Positions 17,996-27,358 of a stretch of 64,000 nucleotides of DNA are shown here, piece by piece. Source of the stretch: Campylobacter sputorum subsp. sputorum. GTDB taxonomy: Bacteria; Campylobacterota; Campylobacteria; Campylobacterales; Campylobacteraceae. Under the pieces are notes generated by a model, which searched no databases, was not told the origin of the DNA, and worked only from the letters and a program-made list of their open reading frames with translations. The position numbers were made by a program, and so were the translations under genes. How positions within the stretch are numbered: position 1 is the stretch's first letter; each line of letters opens with the position of its first letter. The stretch is from positions 248,001 to 312,000 of the forward strand of contig NZ_CP043427.1 of the NCBI RefSeq assembly GCF_008245005.1, written 5' to 3'.

Positions 17996-18070
17996 TCCGG
18001 ATTAGCTCAGCGGTAGAGTAGTCGGCTGTTAACCGATTGGTCGCTGGTTCGAATCCAGCATCCGGAGCCA
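17996..18070 (+). tRNA. tRNA-Asn (GTT)
   Basis: The acceptor stem TCCGGAT pairs with ATCCGGA, followed by discriminator G and an encoded CCA. The D-loop is AGCTCAGCGGTAGAGT, the anticodon GTT is at 18028-18030 in loop CTGTTAA, and the T-arm is GCTGGTTCGAATCCAGC. The 3' side borders an accessory stretch (18168-21656), so it may have served as an integration point; no att repeat was found. Confidence 0.97.
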
Positions 18071-18167
18071 CTTCAAACCCTAACATCAACCCCAATCTTT
18101 TTTCTAATTTCTCCATAAGCTCTAGAAGAGTTTTACATCTTATTTATTTTGTCTTTGTAAAAGCTTA

Positions 18168-19059
18168 CTAGCATAAAATAAATAGTCTTGGATCATTTTG
18201 CATATCATAAGTTTCTTTATTAAAAGTTTTTCCTTCTATTGGTTTATACTTATCTAGTATCTCTTTTTCTCGCTCTTTTGCTAGTTTTTCATTATATTCT
18301 CTTATTTCTTTATTTTCTTTCTCAACTTGTGCTCTTTTTGCAGCAGTTGTTTTTTCCATATCTTCTCTAAAAAGTTTTTTAAACTCAGTTATATCTTCAT
18401 CATAATAATTAAAATATAGTGCAGCTCCATATACACTAATTGAGGAATCTTTTGGCAATGAATCAAAAAAAATCCTCCAGCTCTTGCTCTTGTTGCATTG
18501 TTCCCCAGCCTAGCCTTCTATCCCAAATAGATAATTTTCCACCTTGTGCAACTTTATCTTTTAAATTATGTAACTAAGTTACTAAATTATTATCAACTAA
18601 AAGATCTGCATCTCCTATAGTTTCTATATCAAATATTGATATATTAAATATATATTCTTGCTCTTCTTTTGTATATTTTTTATTTAGCAATTCTTCAAGT
18701 TGGACTATAGATTTTTCTTTCCAATCAACTTCATTTCTATCAAATTTAACAAATTCTCCAAGGATATCATAATCTGATTTATTATAAAAGTAGTTTCTAA
18801 ATCTAGCATTTTGTTTAGCCATCTCTTCTTTTGATTGTGTTTTTTGTTTTTCTTTGATTTTTGTAATTATATCTTTTGTATTTTCTTCTAATTTGTTTTC
18901 ATTAGTTTGATTTATGGTTTGCTCTTGTGTAGTTTGTTCTTTGATATTAGAGTTATCTCGCGTTAATTGTTCTTTTACAGAGTTTTCTTTTAAATTTGTT
19001 GTTGTATTTGTATTGTAATAACTTAAATTTGATTCAAATCCATTTATACTACCTATCAT
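18168..19059 (-). pseudogene. Broken gene of unknown function (nonsense plus frameshift)
   Basis: Two ORFs, 18574-19059 (161 aa) and 18168-18458 (96 aa), are pieces of one gene. The first ends at a TAG (18574-18576), but the same frame continues as LHNLKDKVAQGGKLSIWDRR... to EQELEDFF. There an 8-T run (plus-strand A8, 18465-18472) shifts the frame by +1; with seven T it would continue DSLPKDSSISVYGAALYF into the second ORF. The combined product would be about 297 residues: a Thr/Asn/Gln/Glu-rich N-terminus, a WDRRLGWG motif and a Lys/Glu-rich coiled-coil-like C-terminus. No family is recognised. It lies directly downstream of the Asn-rich gene 19353-21656 on the same strand. Confidence 0.75.
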
Positions 19060-19352
19060 TTTAAATACTTTTTAATAGCACTCTTTGATAAATCCATAAT
19101 CGTCAAATTTAAAATAAAATTTAGTTATAAATTTCTAGTAATGTAAAGTATCTTATATGATTATCCTTACAAAAACATTCATAAAATATCTTTTAAATTT
19201 GAATTATCTTTTTATGTTTTTGTTACAATCTTTTTTATGCTTGTAAAGCAGCTAATAAGTTAAATTTCTTAGGTGTTATTTAAAACTTTTAGATTTTAAC
19301 TAATCTTTTAAAGCTATATTTAAAAACTCTTTTTTGTATTGTTTAAACACTT

Positions 19353-21656
19353 TCATACTCTAACATCAACTTTTCTATAAAACATATCCTTTGGGTGAAT
19401 TGTTTTGTTTGTAGTATTATTTAAATTTAAAGATAAGTTATTTAAATTTGAGCTGTTGTTATCTAAATTTAGCCCATTGTTGTTTATGCTATTATTTATA
19501 TTGTTATTTGAATTTAACTTATTGTGATTGTTTAAATTTGAATTTAAATTGTTATTGTTATTTAAATTATTTTTGAAATTTAGATTATTGTTTAAATTTA
19601 AACTATTTGAGTTGTTATCATTTAAATTTAAATTACTATTATTGTTATTTGAGTTTTTATTTAAACTGTTGCTGTTATTATTTAAACCACTACTATCATT
19701 TAAAAATCTATCTATATAAGTTATATTATAAAGCTCTTTTGTGGTTATAAATGTATTATCCTGTAAGTAGAGTATAAATTTATTATTTGATAGTTTTTTA
19801 ATGCTTTTTACTCCTAAGTCTTTTAGAGTTTGGTATCTGTTATTTTCTGTTTTTATACCTATGCTATCTGATTTAGTGCTTACTAATAAATTTAACTCAT
19901 CTTCATTCATATTTTTAGCTTTTAAATTTACACTTACTTGTTTATCTTTATCACCTAAAAGTTTGCCTGTATCACTATATAGTTCATTTACAACTATTTG
20001 TCTGCCGCTATTAAATTTAAGTGTTATAGAACCATTTTTATTTAGTTTCATAGCAACAACACTATCTGTGTCTTTTAGAGCATTAGCTGTTTTAGCTTTG
20101 TTTATATCAAAAGCTTGTTTTACTTTATTTAAATTTTCTAAACTAAAATCTAGCCCAGTTGCTTCTTTGAATTCATTTTCCATAGCTATAAGATAAGGAG
20201 ATTTTATATCTTTTAATTTATCTATATAAATATCAGCATCTTTTACATCATAATCTTTTAGATTTTTACTTAGCCACTCTATATTTTTATTATGAGAGTT
20301 TAGCTCTTTATAGTAATCATCATAAAACTTCATAAAGTTTTGTTTTTGATAGTTTGTATATGAGAAGTCTTTATCTAGTTTTTTATCACTAAATATAGGA
20401 TTAAACTCACTAAGGCTTAATTCGCCATTTAAATCTTTTTTCATATAAGCAAAGTTATGAAAAGCTGAGTTTTTATTAAAAATAGCATTATGATTATTTG
20501 TTAAATCAACCCAACCATCTTCATTAGCATACATCTCAAAGAATTTGTTTAGCTCTTTTTCTTCAATCATCTCATATCTATATTCTGCTTTAAATTTGGT
20601 ATATGGGTTTGAAGCATTATATGATAGTCTATAATCAAGCTTTGATTTGTCTATTTTTTGATGTGGATATTTTGAGTTATGCTCATCTATATATTTATCA
20701 TTATAATTGATTATATCATTATTTATAAAATCTCTTAAATTTATACTTGGCATAACATCACTAAGCTTAGCTATCTTTTCATTGCCATTTATATCATATC
20801 CTCTTACTTTTAGTTTATTAAATAATTTATCATTTGCATCAACAATTCCATCACCATTTGAATCAAAGTTAAAAAGCAGAGAATTTGATGAGAATGTTCC
20901 AAATCCCAGTTTATCATTATCATCAAACTCATCATAAAATATAGTTACTTCACCATAAGGTGTTTTTAAAAGATTAGAGTTTGCATATGAGTTTAGGTTT
21001 AGGGGTTTGGTGTCTAACATTGCTTTAGATAAATTTTTATACTCATCATATGTTACATTACTATCTATCAGTCCAAAGTATTTATCTCTTTCGTATGTTT
21101 TTATATAGCCTTCTTCATCGCCTATTTGGGTAGTTTGTAGATTATCATTTATATTTTTATTAAGCTCTTCTATAGAAAAATCCATACTCATACCAAAAGT
21201 TGCATTGTATAGTGCTTCGTGATTAGGAAGGGAAAAATACCCTGCAGTTTGCCTAGCAAAACTACTATTATATATTATTCCGCCGTCATATCCATTGTTA
21301 GAAATAGTAGAGTGTTTAAAAAGCATAGAATAATTTATATCAAATTCATTTTTTATACCACCATATTGTCCTGGTAAAAAGCTTACATTATCACGAAAGT
21401 TTATCTCTTCTTTATTTACTATATAATTTATTTTTACATTTGACATAGTTGCATTTATATCGCTATAAATCATTCCATAAGTAGCATTTATTAGCCCAGT
21501 TTGTCTTCTTTCATACTCTTGGACCGATAAACTAACATCATTTACTTTTATTATCCTATTTGCTTCTTCTAACTCTTGCTTAGATATTTTTGGAAGTGGC
21601 TGAGAGAATGTTGTATCTACCTTTATATCACTACTACTAAGTGAGCTTATATTCAT
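19353..21656 (-). CDS. Large Asn-rich protein with EF-hand-like motif
   Basis: 767 residues from an ATG with SD AAAGGA. No signal peptide or membrane segment. One clear EF-hand-like loop, FDSNGDGIVDANDKLF, lies at about residue 265, with weaker ones further on (ANEDGWVDL, KDLNGELSLSEF). Residues from about 650 to 750 are an Asn/Leu/Ser low-complexity tract encoded by imperfect ATTTAAAT-rich DNA (about 19420-19700), which looks prone to length change. The absence of a Sec signal with Ca-binding-like loops would fit a type I-exported or surface protein, but no RTX repeats are present. No family is recognised; it could equally be an intracellular structural protein. Confidence 0.75.
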   Translation of the reverse strand: MNISSLSSSDIKVDTTFSQPLPKISKQELEEANRIIKVNDVSLSVQEYERRQTGLINATYGMIYSDINATMSNVKINYIVNKEEINFRDNVSFLPGQYGGIKNEFDINYSMLFKHSTISNNGYDGGIIYNSSFARQTAGYFSLPNHEALYNATFGMSMDFSIEELNKNINDNLQTTQIGDEEGYIKTYERDKYFGLIDSNVTYDEYKNLSKAMLDTKPLNLNSYANSNLLKTPYGEVTIFYDEFDDNDKLGFGTFSSNSLLFNFDSNGDGIVDANDKLFNKLKVRGYDINGNEKIAKLSDVMPSINLRDFINNDIINYNDKYIDEHNSKYPHQKIDKSKLDYRLSYNASNPYTKFKAEYRYEMIEEKELNKFFEMYANEDGWVDLTNNHNAIFNKNSAFHNFAYMKKDLNGELSLSEFNPIFSDKKLDKDFSYTNYQKQNFMKFYDDYYKELNSHNKNIEWLSKNLKDYDVKDADIYIDKLKDIKSPYLIAMENEFKEATGLDFSLENLNKVKQAFDINKAKTANALKDTDSVVAMKLNKNGSITLKFNSGRQIVVNELYSDTGKLLGDKDKQVSVNLKAKNMNEDELNLLVSTKSDSIGIKTENNRYQTLKDLGVKSIKKLSNNKFILYLQDNTFITTKELYNITYIDRFLNDSSGLNNNSNSLNKNSNNNNSNLNLNDNNSNSLNLNNNLNFKNNLNNNNNLNSNLNNHNKLNSNNNINNSINNNGLNLDNNSSNLNNLSLNLNNTTNKTIHPKDMFYRKVDVRV
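19420..19700. repeat. Low-complexity Asn/Leu codon tract
   Basis: Imperfect, interleaved ATTTAAATTT / ATTGTT-type motifs coding for runs such as NNNNSNLNLNDNN in the 767-aa protein. Likely to vary in length by slippage. Confidence 0.7.
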
Positions 21657-21739
21657 TATAAATCCTTTTATGATGATTAGAAGTATTATCGGCGAAAGTT
21701 GGGATTTATTTATAAATATATTTGTCGCTAAATTTATGT

Positions 21740-22315
21740 TTATTCTGTTAGTAAATTTATTATGCTTTGCGGCAAAATTTCATGCTCTAGTGAGTGGGTT
21801 TTTTCTTCCCACTTTTCTAAACTCATATTTTTTTCTCGTTTGAAAGTTTCTTGTGCTATGATTTTTCCGCCATCAAGTTCTTCGCTAACCATATGAACAC
21901 TAACTCCACCAACCATCATTTCGCTTTGAAAACTTTCCTTAATGGCGTGAGCTCCTTTAAAAAGTGGCAAAATGCTTGGATGAAGATTTATGGCTTTTAT
22001 TTGCGATGTGAAAACTGGCGTTAAAATACGCATAAAACCAGCTAAAACCACCAAATCTATATCATATTTTTGTATCTCATCAACCAAAGCTTTATCAAAA
22101 TCTTCTCTTGTTTTGAAATTTTTGTTTTCTATGATAATTGTATCTAATTCAAATTTTTTCGCTCTTATAATGCCGTAAGCATCGGGTTTATTTGATATGC
22201 AAAGAGTGCATTTTATGGTTGTATTGCCAAAAGTTTTGTTATGAACTTTATTTAAAATAGCTTCTAAATTTGAACCATTTCCGCTAAATAATATCGCTAT
22301 ATTTTTTACAGACAT
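21740..22315 (-). CDS. purN: Phosphoribosylglycinamide formyltransferase PurN
   Basis: Third step of purine synthesis, using 10-formyltetrahydrofolate to formylate GAR. 191 residues with the GART opening (IAILFSGNGSNLEAIL), the catalytic Asn-His region (INLHPSILPLFKGAHA) and the Asp-containing LDGGKII. It overlaps nnr by 10 nt and lies last in a minus-strand run with nnr, comM and def, the order I recall from C. jejuni. Confidence 0.96.
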   Translation of the reverse strand: MSVKNIAILFSGNGSNLEAILNKVHNKTFGNTTIKCTLCISNKPDAYGIIRAKKFELDTIIIENKNFKTREDFDKALVDEIQKYDIDLVVLAGFMRILTPVFTSQIKAINLHPSILPLFKGAHAIKESFQSEMMVGGVSVHMVSEELDGGKIIAQETFKREKNMSLEKWEEKTHSLEHEILPQSIINLLTE

Positions 22316-23682
22316 TTTAAACCTTTTATTAAATCAAATGAGTTAAGTGAATATGAGTGTTTTTTGAATTTTTTTGCAGCATATGCATGCATCAAAACCC
22401 CGCTTATGCTTGCATCCAAAAGAGTGTAATTTTGTGCTAAAAGACCGCCTATAATACCAGCTAAAACATCTCCACTTCCGCCCTTTGCCAAAGCGTTTGT
22501 GCCTTTTGTCATAACAAAAAGTTTACCATTACTAGCGATGATTGTATTTGCACCTTTTAGCACGAGAACACCTCTAAAATTTTCACTCCAAATTTTAGCA
22601 TATTTAAATCTATTTTCTTGCAACTCTTGCGTGTCAATTTGAGCTAAATTTGCAAGTTTTAGAAGAGATGAAAATTCTTTTGGGTGCGGGGTTATGATAA
22701 AATTTGGATTTTTTTCTATAAGTGTAATGGTCTTTTGCATATAGCACATATCTGCATCTATTACTAGAGTTTTATCTTGTAACTCATCGAAATTTACTTC
22801 TTTTTTACCAAGACCGCAGCCAATTACTACAACTTTTGCATTTTTTAGTGAATCTTTTTGCATTATGATAGGATTTATACACATATTTTCTCCAACTATG
22901 CTTACAAGCCCACTTCCGACAGCATTTGCACTAAGGGCTGCTATCTCGCTTGCTCCGTTCATATCGCCACAAACTACATAAGTATGTCCGAAACTTCCCT
23001 TATTTGTATTTTTATGTTTTCTAATTGGCAAAATCATATCACTTTTTTCGAGCAAATTTACATTACTCTCTTTTTCAAATTTATCTCTAGAAATTCCTAA
23101 ATTTGCAACTATGATTTTTCCAACAAAATCTTTTACAATATCTGAAAAAAGAGCGATTTTTAATGCTCCCATACAAACAGTAATATCGGCTTTAAATGAA
23201 ATTTGTTTGATTTGTCCGTATAAATTTATACCACTTGGGATATCAACTGCGATTTTTAGAGCTTTTATTTGATTTATTTTTTCTATAATGCATTGTGTTT
23301 CATTGTCTATTTCTCCACTAAAACCACTTCCATAAATTCCATCTAACACGCATTTATAATTATTGTCTAAATTTAAAACTTCTCTAACGCCAACTTTTTT
23401 AGCTATATTTAGCTGAATTTGTGGCATTTTGTGTAAATTTTTTGATACAAAATAAACATAACATTCATAATCACCACTTAGCTTTCTTAAAGCACAAATT
23501 GCGTCCGCTCCGTTATTTCCGCTGCCACAAACTGCTAGGATTTTAGAGTGTTTTTTTACTTTTTTTCTTATTATTGTTTCTATTTTTGAAGCCGCATTTT
23601 CCATCAATACTAGCTCATTTATGCCTAAGTTTTCGCTCGTGTTTTTATCTAAATCATTTGTTTGTAAAAATATCTTTTTCAT
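22306..23682 (-). CDS. nnr: Bifunctional NAD(P)H-hydrate epimerase/dehydratase
   Basis: Repairs damaged NADHX/NADPHX. The N-terminal YjeF epimerase domain (about 1-205) contains AVCGSGNNGADA. The C-terminal ribokinase-like dehydratase domain carries ITPHPKEFSSL and the catalytic loop AKGGSGDVLAGIIGG. 458 residues, slightly short but complete in both domains. It starts 4 nt inside the end of comM (ATGA) and overlaps purN, so the run is one operon. Confidence 0.93.
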   Translation of the reverse strand: MKKIFLQTNDLDKNTSENLGINELVLMENAASKIETIIRKKVKKHSKILAVCGSGNNGADAICALRKLSGDYECYVYFVSKNLHKMPQIQLNIAKKVGVREVLNLDNNYKCVLDGIYGSGFSGEIDNETQCIIEKINQIKALKIAVDIPSGINLYGQIKQISFKADITVCMGALKIALFSDIVKDFVGKIIVANLGISRDKFEKESNVNLLEKSDMILPIRKHKNTNKGSFGHTYVVCGDMNGASEIAALSANAVGSGLVSIVGENMCINPIIMQKDSLKNAKVVVIGCGLGKKEVNFDELQDKTLVIDADMCYMQKTITLIEKNPNFIITPHPKEFSSLLKLANLAQIDTQELQENRFKYAKIWSENFRGVLVLKGANTIIASNGKLFVMTKGTNALAKGGSGDVLAGIIGGLLAQNYTLLDASISGVLMHAYAAKKFKKHSYSLNSFDLIKGLKCL

Positions 23683-25196
23683 ATTTCATTTACCATTTTA
23701 TAGCTCATTGATTCTAAAATATCATCTTTTTTGATGATTTCTTGTTCCTTTAAATCAGCAATCGTTCTTGAAGTTTTTAAAATTTTATTTATACCACGAT
23801 GTGAAAGTTGATATCTTGAAATAGCCATATCTAGCATATTTTTAGCATCATTTTCTAGTATGCAAAACCTTTTTATATCCTCATCGCTCATTTTGCCATT
23901 TAGTTCTTTTTGTCCTCGCATTTTCTGTTTTTTAAAAGCCAAAATAACTTTTTCATACATCTCTTTGCTGCTTATATCGCTTTTATCGTTTTTGCTAATT
24001 TCATCCATCAAAACATATATGTCTATTCTGTCTAAAAGTGGTCCAGATATGCGTGATTTGTAGCGTTTTATATCAAGTGGCAAACAAGAGCAAATTTTAT
24101 CTTTGCTTAGATAATTTCCACAAGGACACGGGTTTTGTGCTGCTACAAATACAAATTTAGTATCGTATTTTACTTTTGAATTTACCCTTGAAACCAAAAT
24201 TTGATTATCTTCAAGCGGTTCTCTTAAAGACTCTAAAACCTGCTTAGAAAAGTGTGGAAATTCGTCAAAAAACAGCTCACCTCCATTTGCCAAGGCTACT
24301 TCACCGATTTTAGCTCTATTTGAGCCTCCACCGAAGATTGAACTTCTTGTCGAGCTGTGATGAGGATTTCTAAAAGATCTAAGTGTGCTAAACTCGACAT
24401 CTTCGTTATTTAAAGAGCTATATGCACAGCTAAGCAAAATTTCATCTAAACTTTGTGGTGGCAAAATATATCTTAGTCTTTTTGCACACATACTTTTACC
24501 ACATCCTGGACTTCCTTCAAATAACACATTATGCATTCCACTTGCTGCTATAAGACAAGCTGTTTTTGCTCTACCTTGTCCTTTTATGTCGCTAAAATCC
24601 ATAGAAAAATCAAAATTTGGTATAAATTTTTCTCCATTTATCTCTATGAAATTCTCAAAAATTTTGTGAGTTTTAGTGTATTTAAATTCTTGTTCATTTT
24701 GTTTGTCTTCAAAAAATTTAATAGCATCTTGGATGGAGTTTATGGCATAAATTTCCAAATTTGGTATCATTGCAGCTTTGTTTGCTATATCTTTTGGAAG
24801 AAGAATTTTTGCTTTTTTAACTTTTGTGCTTAAAAAAAGTAAAATAGAAAAAAGATTTGCCGTGCTTTTTACACTTCCATCTAAACCAAGTTCGCCAAAG
24901 ACAAAAATAGGTTCTATATTTTCAAGATGTTGTAAAAGTATCAAAAGTGCGATACTTAAATCAAAATGACTACCGGTTTTTTTAAAATCAGATGGAGATA
25001 AATTTATGGTAATTTTTTTAGCAGGAAAGTTAAATCCTATGAAATTTAGTGCAGATTTTACCCTTAAAATACTTTCTTTTATAGTGGTATCTGCAAGTCC
25101 AACTATATCAAAGCCAGGCAATCCTCTTGCAAACGAAGACTCTACTTCGACTAATTTTAGTTCACCGCAAAAAGTTGCACATTTTAGAGTTTTCAT
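23679..25196 (-). CDS. comM: YifB/ComM family Mg-chelatase-like AAA+ ATPase
   Basis: 505 residues: an N-terminal Lon-like S5 fold with GFDIVGLADTTIKES, then the AAA+ domain with Walker A (EGSPGCGKSM) and a Walker B region (GELFFDEF), a zinc-like segment CPCGNYLSKDKICSC, and the Mg-chelatase C-terminal helices. ComM is a helicase that promotes branch migration in natural transformation. It overlaps def and nnr by 4 nt each. Confidence 0.92.
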   Translation of the reverse strand: MKTLKCATFCGELKLVEVESSFARGLPGFDIVGLADTTIKESILRVKSALNFIGFNFPAKKITINLSPSDFKKTGSHFDLSIALLILLQHLENIEPIFVFGELGLDGSVKSTANLFSILLFLSTKVKKAKILLPKDIANKAAMIPNLEIYAINSIQDAIKFFEDKQNEQEFKYTKTHKIFENFIEINGEKFIPNFDFSMDFSDIKGQGRAKTACLIAASGMHNVLFEGSPGCGKSMCAKRLRYILPPQSLDEILLSCAYSSLNNEDVEFSTLRSFRNPHHSSTRSSIFGGGSNRAKIGEVALANGGELFFDEFPHFSKQVLESLREPLEDNQILVSRVNSKVKYDTKFVFVAAQNPCPCGNYLSKDKICSCLPLDIKRYKSRISGPLLDRIDIYVLMDEISKNDKSDISSKEMYEKVILAFKKQKMRGQKELNGKMSDEDIKRFCILENDAKNMLDMAISRYQLSHRGINKILKTSRTIADLKEQEIIKKDDILESMSYKMVNEI

Positions 25197-25705
25197 TTGA
25201 CTTTTTGTTTTTCTTTAAACTCTTTTTCAAATTTTTTTCTTTTTCTATAGCCTATTTTTTCTATAAAAAGATGTCCATCTAAGTGGTCGCATTCGTGTTG
25301 TATACAAATAGCCAGCAACCCGCTTGCATCTAGTGTTTGTTTTTGTCCTTGTCTATCAAAAAACTCAACGCTTATGTTTTCTGCTCTTTGCACATCTTCA
25401 TAAAATCCAGGAACAGAAAGGCAACCTTCTTGAAAAGTAGTTAAATTTTCTTTGCGAGTGATAATAGGATTTATAATCTCAATGAGATCATTTTTGTCTT
25501 GCAATCCATCATCATTTGTTAAATTTATAACTATTGCTCTTATTGGTTTTCCAACTTGAATAGCTGCTAATCCTATACCTTTTTTATTTATCATTGTCTC
25601 ATACATATCGTCTAAAAATTTACCGAGTTCTTCGTCAAATTTTGTAACTTCTGCTGATTTTTCGTATAAAATTTTATTTGGATATGTTAAAACTTTCAAT
25701 ATCAT
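25193..25705 (-). CDS. def: Peptide deformylase
   Basis: Removes the N-formyl group from new proteins. All three motifs are present: GIGLAAIQ, EGCLSVPG and the metal-binding HECDH. 170 residues, normal. It sits 3 bp from the degenerate GGDEF gene and overlaps comM. In C. jejuni def directly follows clpP; here an extra gene lies between. Confidence 0.97.
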   Translation of the reverse strand: MILKVLTYPNKILYEKSAEVTKFDEELGKFLDDMYETMINKKGIGLAAIQVGKPIRAIVINLTNDDGLQDKNDLIEIINPIITRKENLTTFQEGCLSVPGFYEDVQRAENISVEFFDRQGQKQTLDASGLLAICIQHECDHLDGHLFIEKIGYRKRKKFEKEFKEKQKVK

Positions 25706-25708
25706 AAA

Positions 25709-26758
25709 CTACTCTTGTTCTAAAATATCTGGATCATTTTGGCTAGAATTATCGTTGTCTGGCTGTATTACAAAATACAGACTATTTTCTTTAATGCATT
25801 CTTTAATACCATTTAATAAAATATCTATATTTTCTTTTGCAGTTTTACTAACATCAAGTGATAAAACTGAAATTTCTGTTAGGATATTGATTTCCATATT
25901 GTTTATAAAAGTAATTGTTGAAGAAAGTAGTTTTGATATCCTATCACAAGCTTGAATGGCGCTTTTTAGTTCTGTATGTTTAAGCAAAATAGCAAAAGTT
26001 TCTTTTTCATAATATGCTATAACATCACTTCTTCTTGATGATTGGACGAGTATTTTGCCGGCATTTCTTACTATGGACTCTTTTTCTTTTAAGCTTGGAA
26101 TTTTGTCTAAAATTTTATCACTTATTTTTACCATCACCATTGATGAAGTAAATTTGTATTTTCTTATGTTTCCAATTTCTGTTTCTAATATCTTTGTAAA
26201 GTAGTTTTTATTGAAAACTTCAAATTTAGAATCATAAACAGACTGACCCTCTAAGCTTCTATGTTTTTTGATAACCTCTTCATAGCCATCTTTTAATATA
26301 TTCATATGTTTTTCTAGCAAAATATCTAGCTTGCCAATGCTATCATCTAAAGTTAAAAGAAGATTTTTAACGGCCAGTGGATTTGTATTTGTTTCTATCT
26401 CTGAGAGTTTTTTAGATATTATATTTTTTAGTATAGAGAAGTTTTTGTATATAACTGCAACTGCTTGAAGCATGCTTTTTATCTTTACAAAAACTTGCTT
26501 AATGTCATTTTCCATTATGATTCTAGCATTGTTGCTATCCATGGTATCAAAATCTAAAAACTCTGACATCTGTTTTTTAAAATTTTCTGGTTTTTCATCA
26601 AGCATTTGGTTAAAATAAATTTCAAAATTCTCTGGCGTTGGCGGGATATTTTCTTTTGTAAGCTTATCTAATACATTCTTGGAAAAAGAGTGTATATTAT
26701 CTGATTCAACGCCAATATCGTCATCAACTTTTGATGTAGTGTTATCTAGTTTAACCAT
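25709..26758 (-). CDS. Degenerate GGDEF-domain protein
   Basis: 349 residues. The first half is helical and probably coiled-coil (about 60-180). The second half aligns by eye with a diguanylate-cyclase fold: YDSKFEVFNKNYFTKILETEI at its start, then RRSDVIAYYEKETFAILLKHT, where YEKETF stands in place of GGDEF. With the catalytic signature lost it should not make c-di-GMP and could bind a ligand or partner instead. It is embedded in the clpP-def run with short spacing (10 bp and 3 bp), so it is co-expressed with housekeeping protein-maturation genes. Confidence 0.75.
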   Translation of the reverse strand: MVKLDNTTSKVDDDIGVESDNIHSFSKNVLDKLTKENIPPTPENFEIYFNQMLDEKPENFKKQMSEFLDFDTMDSNNARIIMENDIKQVFVKIKSMLQAVAVIYKNFSILKNIISKKLSEIETNTNPLAVKNLLLTLDDSIGKLDILLEKHMNILKDGYEEVIKKHRSLEGQSVYDSKFEVFNKNYFTKILETEIGNIRKYKFTSSMVMVKISDKILDKIPSLKEKESIVRNAGKILVQSSRRSDVIAYYEKETFAILLKHTELKSAIQACDRISKLLSSTITFINNMEINILTEISVLSLDVSKTAKENIDILLNGIKECIKENSLYFVIQPDNDNSSQNDPDILEQE

Positions 26759-26767
26759 AATTTTTCT

Positions 26768-27358
26768 CTATTTAAAACTCTTTTCTAATACTTTATCTAT
26801 AAGTCCATATTCGCACGCTTCTTTAGCACTCATAAAGAAATCTCTATCAGTATCTTTAGCTATTTTTGCTACTTTTTGACCTGTATTTTTAGCTAAAATT
26901 TCGTTTATAGCCTCTTTTAGTCTAAGAATTTCTTTAGCTTGTATTTCTATATCTGTTGCTTGTCCTCTTGCTCCACCAAGCGGCTGGTGAATCATTATGC
27001 GTGAGTTTGGCAAAGCATATCGTTTGCCTTTTTCTCCACAACTTAGCAAAAACGCACCCATTGAAGCTGCTTGTCCAATGCATATAGTGCTAACAGGGGA
27101 TTTTATGTAATTCATAGTATCATATATGCTAAATCCGCTAGTAACAACACCGCCCGGGCTATTTATATAAAGATATATATCTTTATCTGGATCTTCGGCT
27201 TCTAAAAATAAAAGTTGAGCTACTATAGAGCTTGAAACTTCATCATTTATCTCGCCACTTAGCATTACTATCCTATCTTTAAGAAGTCTTGAATAAATAT
27301 CATAACTTCTTTCTCCTCTGCTAGTTTTTTCTACTACATATGGAACATAATAACTCAT
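26768..27358 (-). CDS. clpP: ClpP proteolytic subunit
   Basis: 196 residues; the Ser-His-Asp protease subunit of Clp complexes. Catalytic Ser lies in [11 protein letters not shown] and His in [13 protein letters not shown]. The start overlaps the tig stop by 1 nt (TAATG), coupling the two. Confidence 0.98.
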   Translation of the reverse strand: MSYYVPYVVEKTSRGERSYDIYSRLLKDRIVMLSGEINDEVSSSIVAQLLFLEAEDPDKDIYLYINSPGGVVTSGFSIYDTMNYIKSPVSTICIGQAASMGAFLLSCGEKGKRYALPNSRIMIHQPLGGARGQATDIEIQAKEILRLKEAINEILAKNTGQKVAKIAKDTDRDFFMSAKEACEYGLIDKVLEKSFK

